A stretch of DNA of 64,000 nucleotides, from NCBI GenBank assembly GCA_019973155.2, contig BPQB01000043.1, forward strand, positions 186,001 through 250,000, given 5' to 3'. Source of the DNA: Phanerochaete sordida. Lineage: Eukaryota; Basidiomycota; Agaricomycetes; Polyporales; Phanerochaetaceae. Of the stretch, positions 1 through 12,387 are shown one piece after another (the first letter of the stretch is position 1; each line of letters starts with the position of its first letter). Under the pieces are notes generated by a model, which made no database searches, was not told the origin of the DNA, and was given only the letters and a program-made list of their open reading frames with translations. A program made the translations under genes and the position numbers.

Positions 1-777
1 GCGCTCGGTACCGAGCCACGCCTCCCGCGTTATATCGGAATGACGGTATATGGATCGAATAGTGAGTGCATCAATTGAATTCACGACGGGCTATTCAGTT
101 CACATGGATGTTCTCGAGAAGCAATTATGTTCTCACGTGTTTTCCGCAGCCCATGTTCTCTCGCGGCCCTGTCGTGACAGGCCGAAGTACCTCAGGTCCG
201 CTCGCCCTGAGCTCGATTAATCGACTGCAGTCGTTCCAGCTCTCGGTTCACGCCGTGGGCAGCAACATACAAGCACTTGAGAGTCTCATTGAACCACGAC
301 ATGTGAACTGGCTTTCAGTTCAGCCGCGATTAATATACGTGCACTTCCGCGACTGCATTGGAGAAGACCGCGCACGAGAACTTTCGACTTCTCCGAGCCG
401 CAACAAGCAAAGTGCCAAAGACGGTGGCTTGAGATGGCGAAGCGTGCAGGGTCTGGACAATTTAGTTGTCTTGGGCAGGCTTGGGCGGTCGGGCAGAGAG
501 GGCCTGGCAGCGAAAGCGGACTGGGAGTGTGTAGGTCCAAGCCACTGAATGAAGACGCCATGGAGATAACGTCGAGTGCAGATCATGAGCCAATTAGCTT
601 CGCCGCACAGAATCTCGCCGGGGATCTTCTGCCATCAGATGCAACGGGCTGGTGCCTCCCGGCGCGTGCGACGATTGGCTTATAAGGCGCCACGATCCGC
701 ACGGGTTCTACTGTCGCATTGTGCTCAATCCGTTCCCGAGCGAGGTTGAACTCGACCAACTCCGAGCCGCGCTCGCC
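1..777. other. no recognisable gene; upstream region of arrestin-like gene
   Basis: I find no coding segment here with family similarity or a coherent exon structure. Open frames exist on both strands but read as unstructured R/S/P/G-rich text. A TATAA element at about 681-685 sits roughly 95 bp before the ATG of the arrestin-like gene and is a plausible core promoter. The first few hundred bases may hold the end of a gene that lies outside the window. Confidence 0.5.
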
Positions 778-2493
778 ATGCTCCCTCCACGCCGTCCGCA
801 CCTGCGCGTAGACACCGACGATGCGCGCGCGGGCGCGCCGCTCGCCCACGCTGTGCCCTTCCCCAAGCACGACGGCTTCAGCCACTTCCACACCTCTGTC
901 GTTCGGTACGCACCCCGCATGGCTGCCGCGCTGCGCGTGCTGAGCGCGCGATGACAGCTCGTACCAGCTGGAGATACAGATACACAGCCCGACCATCCGT
1001 TCCAGCCACAAGAACACGTACGAGCCGGCCAAGACCCTGCCTGTCTTTGGAGACCACGACAGGGTGGAAGGGGCCGTCCTGCTCGACCCCGAGCTGTCGT
1101 CGACGCCGGGAAGGCTGACCATCACCGTGAGTCAGATCATCTTCGTCAGCGCTTCCCGCCGCTGAACTGCGCCTGGCCTTAGTTCGAGGGAGCATTCATC
1201 TTCCTGTCGCCCGGGAGCATGAAGCCGGCAGAGCGCATGGCGGACGCGCGGAACTCTGACAAGTTCCGCCATCTCTTCTTTTCGTCGTCCGTTACGTTCA
1301 GCACCGGCGAGAGCGGCAGCCCGCGCTCTGCATCGCTGAGGGATGCATTCACCAACTCGATGCGCTCGCGCCGGGCGGAGAGTCCACCCACCACGGGCTC
1401 TGCCCACCCCCACTTTCCTTTTGCGTTTGATATTCCACGACCGGGTCGTCCAGGGGAGGAGCTACCCCCAACCTGTTGCAACGTCTCCCTCGGGCTCGTC
1501 GGCGTCCGCGGACGGAGTGCTGTGGAGAGAGCAGAGGTTGAGTATAGGATCGTCGCGAGCTGGGAAGACCACGATGCCAAGCAGTCAACACGGTATGTGG
1601 GGATACATGCACAAATGAACAATCTGCTGATGCTTTCGTGTAGACTAGAAGCCCCCGTCCTGTATCAACCAGACACCGATTTCCAGTCCTTGGATGGTCT
1701 GTACCTTGAGCCCGACTCATGGCTTGAGATACCGCTTCGTTGCGACAGGCCCATTCCTTTCAAATGCGCGGTACGCTGCAACATAGAAATATGTTGCCAT
1801 GTTCTCATGCCGTCTCAGATCACCCTGCCGGATCCACCCACGCTGCCCAGGTCGGGCTATGTCCCATTCTTCGTTGTATTCACCACGAAACCCCGATCAG
1901 CGGCGCTTGCCCGCGAAATCGCTGCCGACGCAACCATCGCCGTTTCACTTCTCCGTCAAGTCACCGTCCTCTCAGGGCCATCGCCATTGTATAGCCCAAC
2001 AAGCTCGCAGAGCAACGTGTCCAGCGAGGAGTCCGACACGCGGCCTGCACCCAAGCGGTCGCTTCTTCGCCGCCGCATCGTCAAGAGCTCCCCTTCGTCC
2101 CCGTCGGGCTCCTTGCGGTCCTCGCAGAAGCCCGCTCCGAGCCAAGACAAGCCCTTGCCCCCAATTCCCCAGGGCGTGTCAGACATGCGGTCGCTCCATA
2201 CCGATGTTTGCATTGGGTTCCCAAAGCGCCCTCGTAACCGTATGGCGGCTTCCCAGCGGCATCCTTCTCTCGAGGACAATGCTTCACTCCCTGACGGCTT
2301 GTACAAGGGAAAGCTCAGGCTTGACAAGTCGATGCTGCCATCTATCGAGTGGGCAGGGTTGACCGTAAAAGTGAGTTTGTTGCATAGTTCCCTCGAATGT
2401 CTTGCTGACGATGCAACTTAGTACTTCGTCGAAGTTTCTGTTGTCTTCGGACAGGACGAGCTGCGCGCTCGCATCCCCATTCGTATCTTCTGA
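778..2493 (+). CDS. arrestin-like domain protein
   Basis: Predicted 485-residue protein from six exons: 778-905, 958-1126, 1183-1592, 1644-1770, 1819-2370 and 2422-2493. All introns are 48-56 nt with GT..AG ends and the phases agree. The N-terminal half has the arrestin-N layout: a beta-strand-rich start, then FGDHDRVEGAVLLDP, and EGAFIFLSPG in the next exon. A Ser/Pro-rich, probably disordered stretch and a short beta-strand C-terminus (VVFGQDELRARIPIRIF) follow. Fungal arrestin-like proteins are adaptors for ubiquitin ligases, usually in membrane-protein endocytosis or nutrient and pH signalling. I cannot assign it to the Rim8/PalF or ART subgroup and see no clear PPxY motif. The start at 778 was chosen because it opens the exon that splices in frame to the domain. 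Confidence 0.8.
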
Positions 2494-2835
2494 GCAATTC
2501 GCTTCGCCGGTCGTCGTGCCTTCCGTTCGTTTAACCTTCGACTAACTTATCTATCTATCATGAGAAGGACTTTACCAAGTCGCGCATAGATAACGTGTGT
2601 ATACCCCGTGCTGCGCGCAACCTGTAGGATAGCTTGTTGTACACATACCCCAGAAAGTGTAAAATGGAGAAACCCGCATCGTCACGGTCAGGAGTATCAG
2701 GGGTCCGAGACGGCCATCAGTCCCCCCAGAATCGCGGGCGCGTGTCCCGCGCTGCGCTGCACGCGTCGGCCGCTCACACCGTGCTCTGGCATATCCATCT
2801 TCTCTTCTCGACATCATTCGTACTGGCATGCGACT
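2494..2835. other. intergenic spacer between arrestin-like gene and VPS16
   Basis: A 342-bp stretch between two genes on the same strand. It should contain the 3' UTR of the arrestin-like gene and the promoter of VPS16. The last 60 bp are pyrimidine-rich, as is usual for Agaricomycete leaders. I see no additional gene. Confidence 0.5.
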
Positions 2836-5800
2836 ATGAGCGCAGACGAGCATCCGACGACAACATGGGAGGCCATGCAGGATGGCCAGGTGTTCTACCG
2901 GCGACAGCAAGTCTACTCGATCCCGGGGAAGCTGCCCAACCTCGGTGACTTCATCATAGCTGGGTGCCGATATGGCGGACCTCTCGGTATGCGGTTTATT
3001 GCTACTCTGTGTCTAGTCAGTAAACGCGGCTTCAGCGTTGATGAGAGACACGTCGAGATTGGTCGCCCTCGGCACCGCGACCACCGCGTTCGCGAAGGCC
3101 CAAATTCAAGTGTATTCTCCGGCAGGAGAGGGCCTGCTGCTTTTCAGTGTGGTTATCGCTCTACCTTCACGCTTCGTGTATATGCTGACGCGTGACATGC
3201 CCGCATGTGCAGTGGGACCAGGGGAAGATCATTCGCTTTGGATGGACCAGTGACGAGCGGCTTGCTGTCCTTAACGAAGAAGGAACCTACCGGCTGTACG
3301 ACCTTCAAGGCGACTACCAGCAGTATTCTCTCGGAAGCGATGCCACTGAAGTCGGAATCGTTGACGCGCGGATACACGAGGGAGGGCTGGTCGCGCTCAC
3401 GGGGTCGCTGTCCTTGCTGGAAGTCAAGGGATGGGACGGCGCGAAGCCTCTTACGCTCGCAAACCCAGGTACGTAGCTAGCAGTAGGCTCTCCTCCACTT
3501 GCTCACCATCTTCAGGCCTTTCTCACCCCCCTCACGCGTGGGCCGTTATCCCGCCGGACCAGACCATCTCCCGCCATGTCGAAGTCCTCCTCTCCGTCGA
3601 CTCGACGGTACACAGCGTCGACAACCTGGAAGCGACCGACCAGAGATTGTCGCGAGGCCCGTTCTCGCACCTCGCCGCATCGCCGAACGGAAAATCGCTC
3701 GCTCTGCTGACCTTCAGCGGGTCGCTTTGGGTCGTGTCGACGGACTTTCAACGAAGCCTTGCCGACTTCGATACGTCCGCTGTTGCTGCCTCCGCGGGAG
3801 AAGTCAGGCAAGTGGTGTGGTGCGGGAACGACGCGGTTTTCGTGACCTGGGATCACATGGCTTTGCTCGTCGGACCGTTCGGGGACACCTTGCAGTTTGT
3901 GATTTCCTTCTGCGGCGCATACAAGCGGCTCATTGGTGGCTAAAGGTACTTCTACGGTGGACCGACATTCGCAATCACGGAATCTGACGGCGTGCGAATC
4001 ATTGGACCCGATACTTGCGAATTCATCCAGAAAGTGCCAGGTAAGAATCTTGTCCTTACGGTAATAACGCCGCTCACCTGTCTACAGTCTCTTCCGTAGC
4101 GGTGTTCAGACCAGGATCAACAGCACCGTCAGCGATCCTGTACGATGCATGGGAGCTTTTTACGAAGAGATCGCCGAAGGCAGACGAAAGCATACGAAGT
4201 ATACGCCCTGAACTCGGAGCCGCAGTGGATGAATGTATCGATGCAGCCGGTAGAGAATGGGAGCCCTATTGGCAAAGGCGGCTGCTGAACGTTCGTTGCT
4301 TGCGAGCTACTGCTGTAACGAAATCTGATGGACTCTATGTAGGCGGCCAAGTTCGGCAAAGCATTCCTGGACGTCTACGATGCCACCGACTTCGTCAACA
4401 TGGGCCATGTGCTGAAAGTGTTGAATGCTGTACGACACTACGAGATCGGAATACCCATAACATATACCCAGTGAGTCCTCAGGCTGAATAGATTCTCGCT
4501 GTGACTTATTCCTATGTCAGATATACCCAACTATCCCCTTCGCAGCTCATTGCCAGGCTAACCTCACGGAATCTCCATCTGCTCGCTCTACGAATCTCGT
4601 CCTTCCTCTCGCTTCAGCCCTCGGCCGTTCTCAAGCACTGGGCGTGTGCCAAAATCCTGCGATCGAAACCTACTTCGGCTGGTAAAGATGCAGGTCTCGA
4701 CGACGACAGCGTTTGCAAGTCCATCGTGGAGAAGTTTGAAACACTCGGCGCCTCTGGGGTCAGCTATGCAGAAATTGCGCAGAAGGCGTGGGAAGTGGGC
4801 AGGACAGAGTTGGCAACCAAGGTTCGTTTCGTTATGTGATTCTGCAGTGAAGTTGCTTAATGGATGGCATGCAGCTCCTAGACCACGAACCGAAGCCCTC
4901 GGACCAGGTCCCACTGCTGTTGAACATGAAGGAAGACCGCTTGGCGCTTGCGAAAGCAGTCGAAAGCGGAGACACTGACCTCGGTTTGTTCTCCTGGACT
5001 ACTGCTCGCGGCGCCGCTGACTCTTTCGCAGTTTATCATGTGCTACTTCATCTTCAAAGACGGTTACCCCTTGGAAACTTCTTCCGGCTCATCGAGGAGG
5101 GCGGGCCAAGCCTCGCCCCTGCGAGCAAGCTGCTTCAGGTGTATGCGCGTGCGCAAGATCGCGAAATGCTCCGCGACTTCTACTATTCGGATGACCGCCG
5201 CGTAGACAGCGCTATTCTCTCGCTCAGTGAGGCTTCGACGATGACAGTGCGTATTTCCTGTTCGGTAGATGGTCGCGTGGCTGACAGTCGACTGCACAGG
5301 ATCCTGTGGCCAAGATCAATGCAACCAAGGCCGCGCAGAAGTTCTTCTCGGAGGACAAGGAGCGTGCATTTGAGGCTAAGGTAAGGCCTGCCCAATCTAG
5401 CTTGCGTGCGAAGCTGGGTGTTTACACCGTTATAGATGATGGATGAGAGCGGCCGCCTTCTCATGTTCCAGCAACAACTGGAGAAGGAAGCTGACGGCAG
5501 AATCACTTTCTTTGGCCTAAGTGTCAACGAGACCATCCGTACGTGCCTCGTGAACGGCATGGCCAAACGGGCAGACAAGATCAAGTCCGATTTCAAGGTA
5601 CCGGACAAAAGGTACGTTTATTCTTGGCTCAAAGGAGAGCTGCACAAGCTAAGATTTGTGTGGCAGGTTCTGGTATGTCAAGCTGCACGCTTTGACGGAG
5701 GTCAATGACTTCGAAGGCCTGGACGCATTCGCACGCTCGAAGCGGAGCCCGATAGGCTATGAGGCCTTCGTGCGTCACCTCGTCGAGAAGGGCCACACTC

Positions 5801-6045
5801 GAGAAGCTATTCCCTATGTGGCACGCTGCGACTCCAACAAGCGTACCGACCTATATGTCGTGTGCGGTGACTGGAGACTGGCTGGCAAGGAGGCGAAGGA
5901 GAGAGGCGACAAGGCCAAGCTAGAGTGCGTGCTCCCTCACAGACCGGAGACCTGCGGCTAACATTGCTTCAGGGAGCTTCGTCGGACATGTCCCAACTCG
6001 CTCATCCAGCGAGAGCTAGACCAGCTCGCGGCTGGCATGAAGTAG
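2836..6045 (+). CDS. VPS16: VPS16, core subunit of HOPS/CORVET tethering complexes
   Basis: Fourteen exons (2836-2986, 3036-3148, 3213-3468, 3516-3894, 3946-4040, 4088-4290, 4343-4470, 4521-4821, 4875-4983, 5032-5246, 5300-5380, 5436-5611, 5667-5924, 5973-6045) join without frame conflict into 845 residues, the usual VPS16 length. The N-terminal half is beta-propeller-like ([32 protein letters not shown]). The C-terminal half is an alpha-solenoid containing [38 protein letters not shown] and [13 protein letters not shown], all typical of the Vps16 C-terminal domain. VPS16 holds VPS33 in the complexes that tether endosomes and vacuoles before SNARE-driven fusion. Most introns are about 45-55 nt. 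The donor of intron 2 (GTGGTT) is unusual but gives the only sensible junction. Confidence 0.95.
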
Positions 6046-6090
6046 TAATAGCTAGAGCACTGGACGGACATCATAATGGTACACGATCAG

Positions 6091-9000
6091 CTATCGATCT
6101 GGCGTGTCCGGCTCTGGGCTCGTTGTTGGAAGATCGCCATGCAGGCTCCGCGCTTTCGCGGCCTTGCGTTTGCTGCGCCAGCTCGAGATGCTCTTGCGGT
6201 CTTCCTCGTCCTCGTCGTCCTCGTGCACCTGCTCGTCGAAGGTGTACGGCAGCGGTACCTCGCGCGTGACGCGGTACTGATCCATGTTACCGAGGTGCTC
6301 GTTCTCGAGACGGTCTGCAAGTGCGTTGAGGGCGCGTTGAGCGTCACAGTGGAAGTCACTTACAGAAATTCCACTGTACTCGTCGCAGCATCTCGAGCAT
6401 GGACGCGATGAACGTTCGCAGGACGAAATTTGGGCCTTTTACGGGGATATAGAAGACCCAGATAAAGCGTATTAGGACGTTCGTGACCTGGTAAAGACAC
6501 ATCAGTGATCCAGTGGAGATGAGGGAGGGGTGGGTACTCACGATGGCGACGTAGTACAACTAGCAAAACAAGGTTAGCGTGTGACGATATAATTGACGGT
6601 AGAACACTCACCGGGATGTAATTGGTGTACAGCAGCTCATCCCGCAGGAATTTGCGGCGTGCATGAGGCCGCAGCACGGACCAATCCATGAGCAAGTCCT
6701 AGATGATCGTTAGCACTTTCAAAGGACGGAGAGTGGACCTGCATACCCAGGCAGAAGCATATACTGCGTAGAGCGTTCCGAATATGCACCACAGAACGAA
6801 GCTATATCCGCGGGCACCGCCTGCAGCGCCGTCAGCAAGCACACCGAGGGCGAAGGCGGGTCGTAGCGCACCATTATGCCGCCAGTTGTAATACATCAGG
6901 TAATATATGACGCCTGTGAAATATTTCCCGCCCTACAGCCTGTCAATTCATTTTCTACGCAGTTGGGAGGGAGTACACACATTGATCAAGTGGGTAACAA
7001 GCCGCGAGTCGACCCAACGGCGAATACTCTGCACGAAACGCGCGAGAAGCGGCAACGACGCGAGGACGAACGGCACGCCCCAGTCCTTCGTCACAAGGCA
7101 CGTAGTCCAGTGTTCGTCGAAGCCGCCCGCGTAGGCACATCCAATGAAGAAGAGGTTCGAGAGGGTGAAGACAAGACTGCAGAATTGATCGCTGGAGGGT
7201 AACGGGTCAGCCGGGCGGCTCGCTTCGCAGAGCTAACATAACACACCCCATCCAGAAATCTGCGAACTGAAGACTTCGTCAGTGGTACGTTCACGCTGTC
7301 ATGACCCAGCGAGCCACTCACCTCGACGCGGTGGGCTCCCGATGTCAGCAAGCGGTATATTTCCTTGAGCAGCCAGAATCGCGAGTGCTTGAAGAATAGC
7401 GGCAATGGATCGACGACGATGAAGGCGACGAGGAGGAGCCATAGGAGCGGCCATAGTGTCGGCGAGAAATGCGATGAGCCAACCTGCGCGAAAGAGAGCC
7501 AGAAGGCGTAGCAGAGTGTCGATAGCATGAGAGCAGGGATCTGGTACAGACGTCAGGCCCGCGAGATATGTGATCGTCGTGGAGGCGTACCTCAAAGTAC
7601 TCTCGATGGTCGAGCCTCGTCTTGATGTCAAGCTCTGCAAGGGCAAAGTCAGTTTTATGAATCTTGGCTCCAACACAGGCACTCACCGAATATGAAGACA
7701 TAGTTTATCCGCGATCTCGACCACACGAGGATATTAAGGCCGACAAGCAGAGAGAATAACGTAGGAACTAGAAGTATCGAGTATACGAATAGAAGGCCAT
7801 CGTAGCCGGGTATGGCCTGACGGGTATCATGTCTGAAACCTGCCGTCATTCCATCAGCCACAGCAGCCTCGGCGGCACGGAAAGACGCGTACTAAGGTAT
7901 ATTCCGTCCACCAACGCAGGCAGCGCCAGGCCGAGCAGAAGGCCGGTGCGGAAGGTGCTGAAGTGGTGCGTCTTGTGCTGCGTGAAACCGCGGAGGCGCA
8001 TTTTCGCGATTTTGTTGTCGCCCTTGGCTGCAGAGCGTGATGCGTGTCAGTGGCCCGAGCGTCGTTGACTGTGGGTACACGCACTGAACCGGGCTGCGTA
8101 GAGCTCCTCCATCTCGCTGATCATGCCCTGCACCATGGCACCAGATGAGAACGCGCTCGGGTCGATTTTCTCCGTGAAGTAAGCCTGTTGCGCTGGTATC
8201 TGCATGAGGGTGTCAGTGAACTCTGTGGTTAATTTCTATCGGAAGGAGTTTGACCTTAGTGTACTTCTCGAACTTCTTGAGGGCTTTGCGGAAGCCGATC
8301 AAGTTCAATGTCTAAAGAAGCGTCAGTCCAGCGCGTCATCTCATTGAACGCACGCCACAAACACGGTAGTTTTCTAGAACCTCCAGCCCTCTATACACAC
8401 GATCAGCATCTCTCCCTGACGAAGATCCGAAAGAAAGCATACCGATAGCACTCAAGCACCGCCTTCTTCAGCTGCTTCTTCGCCTGCAGATAATCGTCGG
8501 GGTCGTACTTCTGCTTCACGAGCTCGGGCGACACGCCCGGCGAGGCCGCGCCCAGCCTGCTCTGGTGCTTCTCGAGCCGGTACTTGACGCGCCGCCACCC
8601 GCGCGGCTGCGCGTCCTCGCCGCCGCTCGACGAGCCCGCGGGCACCGTCGCGTCGTCGCTCGTGTGGCCCGCGGAGTGCGGCTCCGAGGCCGACGGCGAG
8701 CCGAGCCGCAGCGGCGGCGCGTGCACGGGGCCCTCGATCTCCTCCTCGAGCGCCTTGTGCTCCTTCAGGATCGACCGCCGCCGCGGGCCCGCGCCCGGGC
8801 TCGGCGAGCTCGCGTCCGCCTTGAACGCCTTGCGCTTGTGCACGCCCGGCTTCGAGAGCGTGCGCTCGACGGCGGGGAGCGCCTTCCGCCGGATGAGCGG
8901 CGGCAGCCAGGAGTGGTCTGTGTCGTGCAGTTCCTGGGGTGTGTCAGAAGGAGACGAGGGGAGGGAGGGAGGCGCGCACGTGGAAAAGCCGTCGGTGGTC

Positions 9001-10053
9001 TTGCAGCTCTTTCAGCTGGGCCTTCAACGTGCTTGTCCTGCCAAGCCGCGCGTCAGACGCAGGACCCTGCCAGCGCACACACCCACTCACTTCGTGCGCA
9101 TCTCCTTCTCGCGCTCGAGGTAGAAGGAGTCGACCTTGTCGAGCTCGCGGTCGAGCTTGTCGAAGAACGCGCGGTGCACCGGACTGAGCAGCGGCAGGAG
9201 GTCCTTGAGCGGGATGCTCTTCGCGAGGTCCCACTGCAGCGAGCTGCGCCGCGCGGTGTCCCAGTACTCGCGCGTCGTCCCGCGCCGCCGCAGCCGCGGC
9301 AGGAAGCCCATGTTCAGCGTCGCCGCGCGCAAGAGATTCCCCGGGCTCCGGTGCAGCGACCCTGCGCTCTGCGTGCTCTCTTGTGGCGCAGCGGCGCTGG
9401 ACGAGACGGCGAAATGCCCGGCGGGCGCAGCGGCGCTGTGGCTGTCGGACAGCTCGGCGCTGGACTGGTGCACGGTCGCGCTCTTCCTGAGCTCGTCTGA
9501 GTCCGTCTGCCGCGCGGTCAGCTTGCGTGACGTAGAAGTTATCCACAGGCTACGCACCTCCTCTTGCAGCTCGGGACTATCCAGACCTTCAGCTTTCCCC
9601 TCCGCGTCCGAGCTGTCGTGGACATCGACTTCTGTGGAAGACTCCACTGGCGACAACGTCGGTCGCGAGTCGCCGTCTGGGTGTGTGGAGCGGGTTCGCA
9701 CGGAATGCATGTCCAGCGCAGGAGAAACTGGTCGGAGAGGGGTCATGCCATCGCTATCTGGTGCCTGCGCGAGGCGTATCGCGGTTATGCGCTTCTTGAG
9801 TCCGCGGTAGTCGCTGCAGTGTGCTGCCCAGGTGAACGGCCGCTCCGAAACAGACGTGGAAAGTTACGCACATGTAGGCCCTCTTCCACTCTGGTGTCTA
9901 TCGCGAGACGAAACTTGAATCATGTTGTGCTCGAGGTCTGTACAACGGCAGGGAGTGCATACCTGCGTTTCCTCAAGGTATCTGTGACCGGTCGTTACGG
10001 TCAACGAACGAACTCATTGTACACGACTGCGATACACACCTTGCAAACTTCAT
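6091..10053 (-). CDS. SYG1/XPR1-family phosphate transporter (SPX-EXS protein)
   Basis: Read on the minus strand, 20 exons give 983 residues. Exon ends are 10053-10040, 9981-9963, 9897-9872, 9813-9091, 9037-8980, 8933-8443, 8390-8363, 8311-8255, 8199-8085, 8027-7893, 7839-7687, 7634-7591, 7540-7322, 7266-7247, 7191-6981, 6932-6747, 6698-6612, 6559-6542, 6487-6364 and 6314-6091. The protein starts MKFARYLEETQTPEWKRAY, the classic SPX start, and the second SPX half (LDRELDKVDSFYLEREKEM, LKELQDHRRLFH) follows a long Ser-rich insertion. After hydrophobic segments comes the EXS domain, ending RLENEHLGNMDQYRVTREVP, then an acidic tail. XPR1/SYG1 proteins export phosphate, and the SPX domain senses inositol pyrophosphates. 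The stop lies 45 bp from the VPS16 stop, on the facing strand. Confidence 0.93.
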
Positions 10054-10781
10054 TGCGAGCCCCCGACGTCGCGTAGAAGATGCTGAAGGGACGGTATGTG
10101 GACTGTGGCCGTGAGATGCCCGGAGTCGCAAGAGAGAGAAAGATGGCGCAAGTGAACCAATCCCGTCTCTGTACCTAACACTACCTCATGGCCTCTCGCG
10201 CTCCAACGCGTCCAAAGTTTTGTAAAAATTATCGCGAGCACAGCTGTGAAACTTGCAATCAAACGTGCGTACGACGACGGAACGAAGGATCGGGCGCGGA
10301 GGCATCGTCGTAGGCAGCAGGTAATTGGCTGTCGCCGCCGACGGCCTGGGCGTCGATGTGCAGCTGCCCCACATCCGGCGCAAGAGCTGGTTCTTGGCGG
10401 ACGAAGGACTCGAGCTCAAAGCGACGTCGACGCGAGTGCACGCATGAGAAGGTTGCTGTTTGGAAGATAGGTCGAGGTTCAAGGAAACGAGGGATCTCTG
10501 CACAGCGCAGTCCCCCTGATTTATGCCACGCCCCACGAACGTGCGCAGGCATTTGCTGCTGCGAGCACCGGCAGGCTCGCGGGGAGTCCGTCGGTCGCAC
10601 ACCACGCCTTCCGAGATGATAATATCCTGGCCGCACACGGCGCGCAATGTCCGCGGGACTCAGGACTCGGGACTCGGGCCTGCGCTCGTCGGCAACGGCC
10701 GATCAGCACAGTGCCCGACGCATTTCCTCTTTGGGACGCTAGCCCGCCCCTTCCTCCCGCGTCCACTCCGCCGACCACACC
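10054..10781. promoter_or_regulatory. divergent promoter region, SYG1-like gene / ATP10
   Basis: This 728-bp interval separates the SYG1-like start codon (minus strand) from the ATP10 start codon (plus strand), so it must hold both promoters. Sequence just upstream of ATP10 is pyrimidine-rich. No further gene is supported; short open frames here look like compositional noise. No individual regulatory element stands out. Confidence 0.55.
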
Positions 10782-11908
10782 ATGCGTGCTGCCGCGTCGT
10801 GGTCTGCCTCGCTCCTCCGCCAGCGCGCGGCGCCTGCGAGGACCTTCAAGGCCGCCCACGCCCTCAAATACACGCCAGCGGCTGCCCGGAGCCTGTCCTC
10901 GACCTCCGTTCGCCAGGACTCGGAACCGGCCCCGGCAGCAGCGCTGAAGGGGAAAGAAAAGGAATCTGCGCAGGCAAATAGCAGCAAGAGTGCCGCAGAT
11001 GCAGGGCTGCCGTTTCTCCCTCGTCCGCTCGGTGTGCGGGAACGGCCTACCACGGTGCATGCGACCTGGCGGGAAGAGATGATGGACCAGGACGTGCGGC
11101 AAGCACGCAAAGAGGCCCTGTACGTGCTGCGTTTCTGCCTGCAGGATATAGAGCCTTGATAGAATTCCTAAAGCATCAAGGAGGCTACGAAGGGCTACTT
11201 TGCTGACCTGGCCGCGACAAAGCGGCACGGAGGAAAGACGTGGATTGCGCCTCCGGTGCTCATCCGAGAAGAGGTATGTCACGGAATCCTACGCGTGTTT
11301 GTGATATTGAGTCTTACCAGCTGTAGAAATCTCTGTACTTCCCAGACGTTGCAGGCACGCCTCTGAGCGGAGGCGGCAAGGTGCATACGACGGACCTTCT
11401 CCTCGGCAAAGTGTCCGTCATTACCGTGCTGTCGTCCAAGATCTCGGAGGTACGCCGTCAGGTGCTTGCGCTCCATGCTATACTGACGCGTGCCCTAGCT
11501 GCAAGCCAAAATGTTCACAGAGCCGACACAGAGCCAGTTCAGGGACAACGGCCACTACCAGCTCATCCAGCTGAACCTCCAGGAAAACCTGCTCAAGTCC
11601 ATGCTCGTCTCGCTCTTCGCGTCGACGATCAAGAAGGCAATACCGCAGGACCAATGGAGCCGGTATCTCATCACGAGCCAGAGCATGGAGTCAGTGTCCT
11701 TCTCGTCTCGCTAGCCGTGGCGCTGACCGCCGACCGTCGCAGCTACATCCGCGAAGACATGGGCCTGCACAACAGGCACATTGTGTATGTATACCTCGTC
11801 GATACGGCGTGTCGCATCCGCTGGGCGGCCTGCGGCGACCCTCAGCCCGGAGAGATCGAGTCGTTGCGGTCTTGCACCGGCGCACTGCTGAAGCGATTGG
11901 AAAAGTAG
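10782..11908 (+). CDS. ATP10: ATP10, mitochondrial ATP synthase assembly factor
   Basis: Five exons (10782-11119, 11174-11273, 11327-11449, 11499-11689, 11743-11908) encode 305 residues. The first 45 residues are rich in Ala, Arg and Ser with few acidic residues, as expected for a mitochondrial presequence. The mature part contains FPDVAGTPLSGGGK, SVITVLSSKISE and SMDYIREDMGLHNRHIVYVY, which fit the ATP10 family. ATP10 is an inner-membrane chaperone for assembly of the Fo sector around subunit 6. Introns are 49-54 nt and all phases agree. The gene is divergent from the phosphate transporter and I see no functional link between the two. Confidence 0.9.
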
Positions 11909-12387
11909 AGGAGTGTGCTACTATATTCCTGCATCACATAGGGATGCAGATACTCTGCGATGTATCTGGGATGGACATATCTTTGCTCAGACTAGCTGGC
12001 CGCTTGCTGTAATCGCGTGCGCTTTAAGCACCGCGACCCTCATGACCGGGGATGTTCGTAGCCTATTTTCTGCCCTCGATTTCTCTGGCATTAATTGTAC
12101 AGTTCGTCAAGCAGCCTGCGCTGAGGCGAGCCAGGCTTTTCGGACTTGGCCGAATACTTTGAGAGTGATCGCGGCGGCTGTTGATCCCGTTCATTACACG
12201 CTCACCACCAGGGTGACACCGCCCGTCCTCGTCTCCTTCCTCTCCTTCTTCCCCTCTCGGCATCCCTGGTGTCGCTGGGCTGCTTACAGCGTCTTCTGGC
12301 GCACGGACCGCAACGTCGCAGGCCCTCACCGAATAGCTTGCTCTTCCTCTCAGACCCTACGACGACACCTGCCCTCTGGCTGCAGCA
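11909..12387. other. intergenic region between ATP10 and GT61-like gene
   Basis: 479 bp holding the ATP10 3' UTR and the upstream region of the glycosyltransferase. A CT-rich tract at about 12225-12265 and a second one before 12388 look like leader sequence. No extra gene is supported. Confidence 0.5.
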
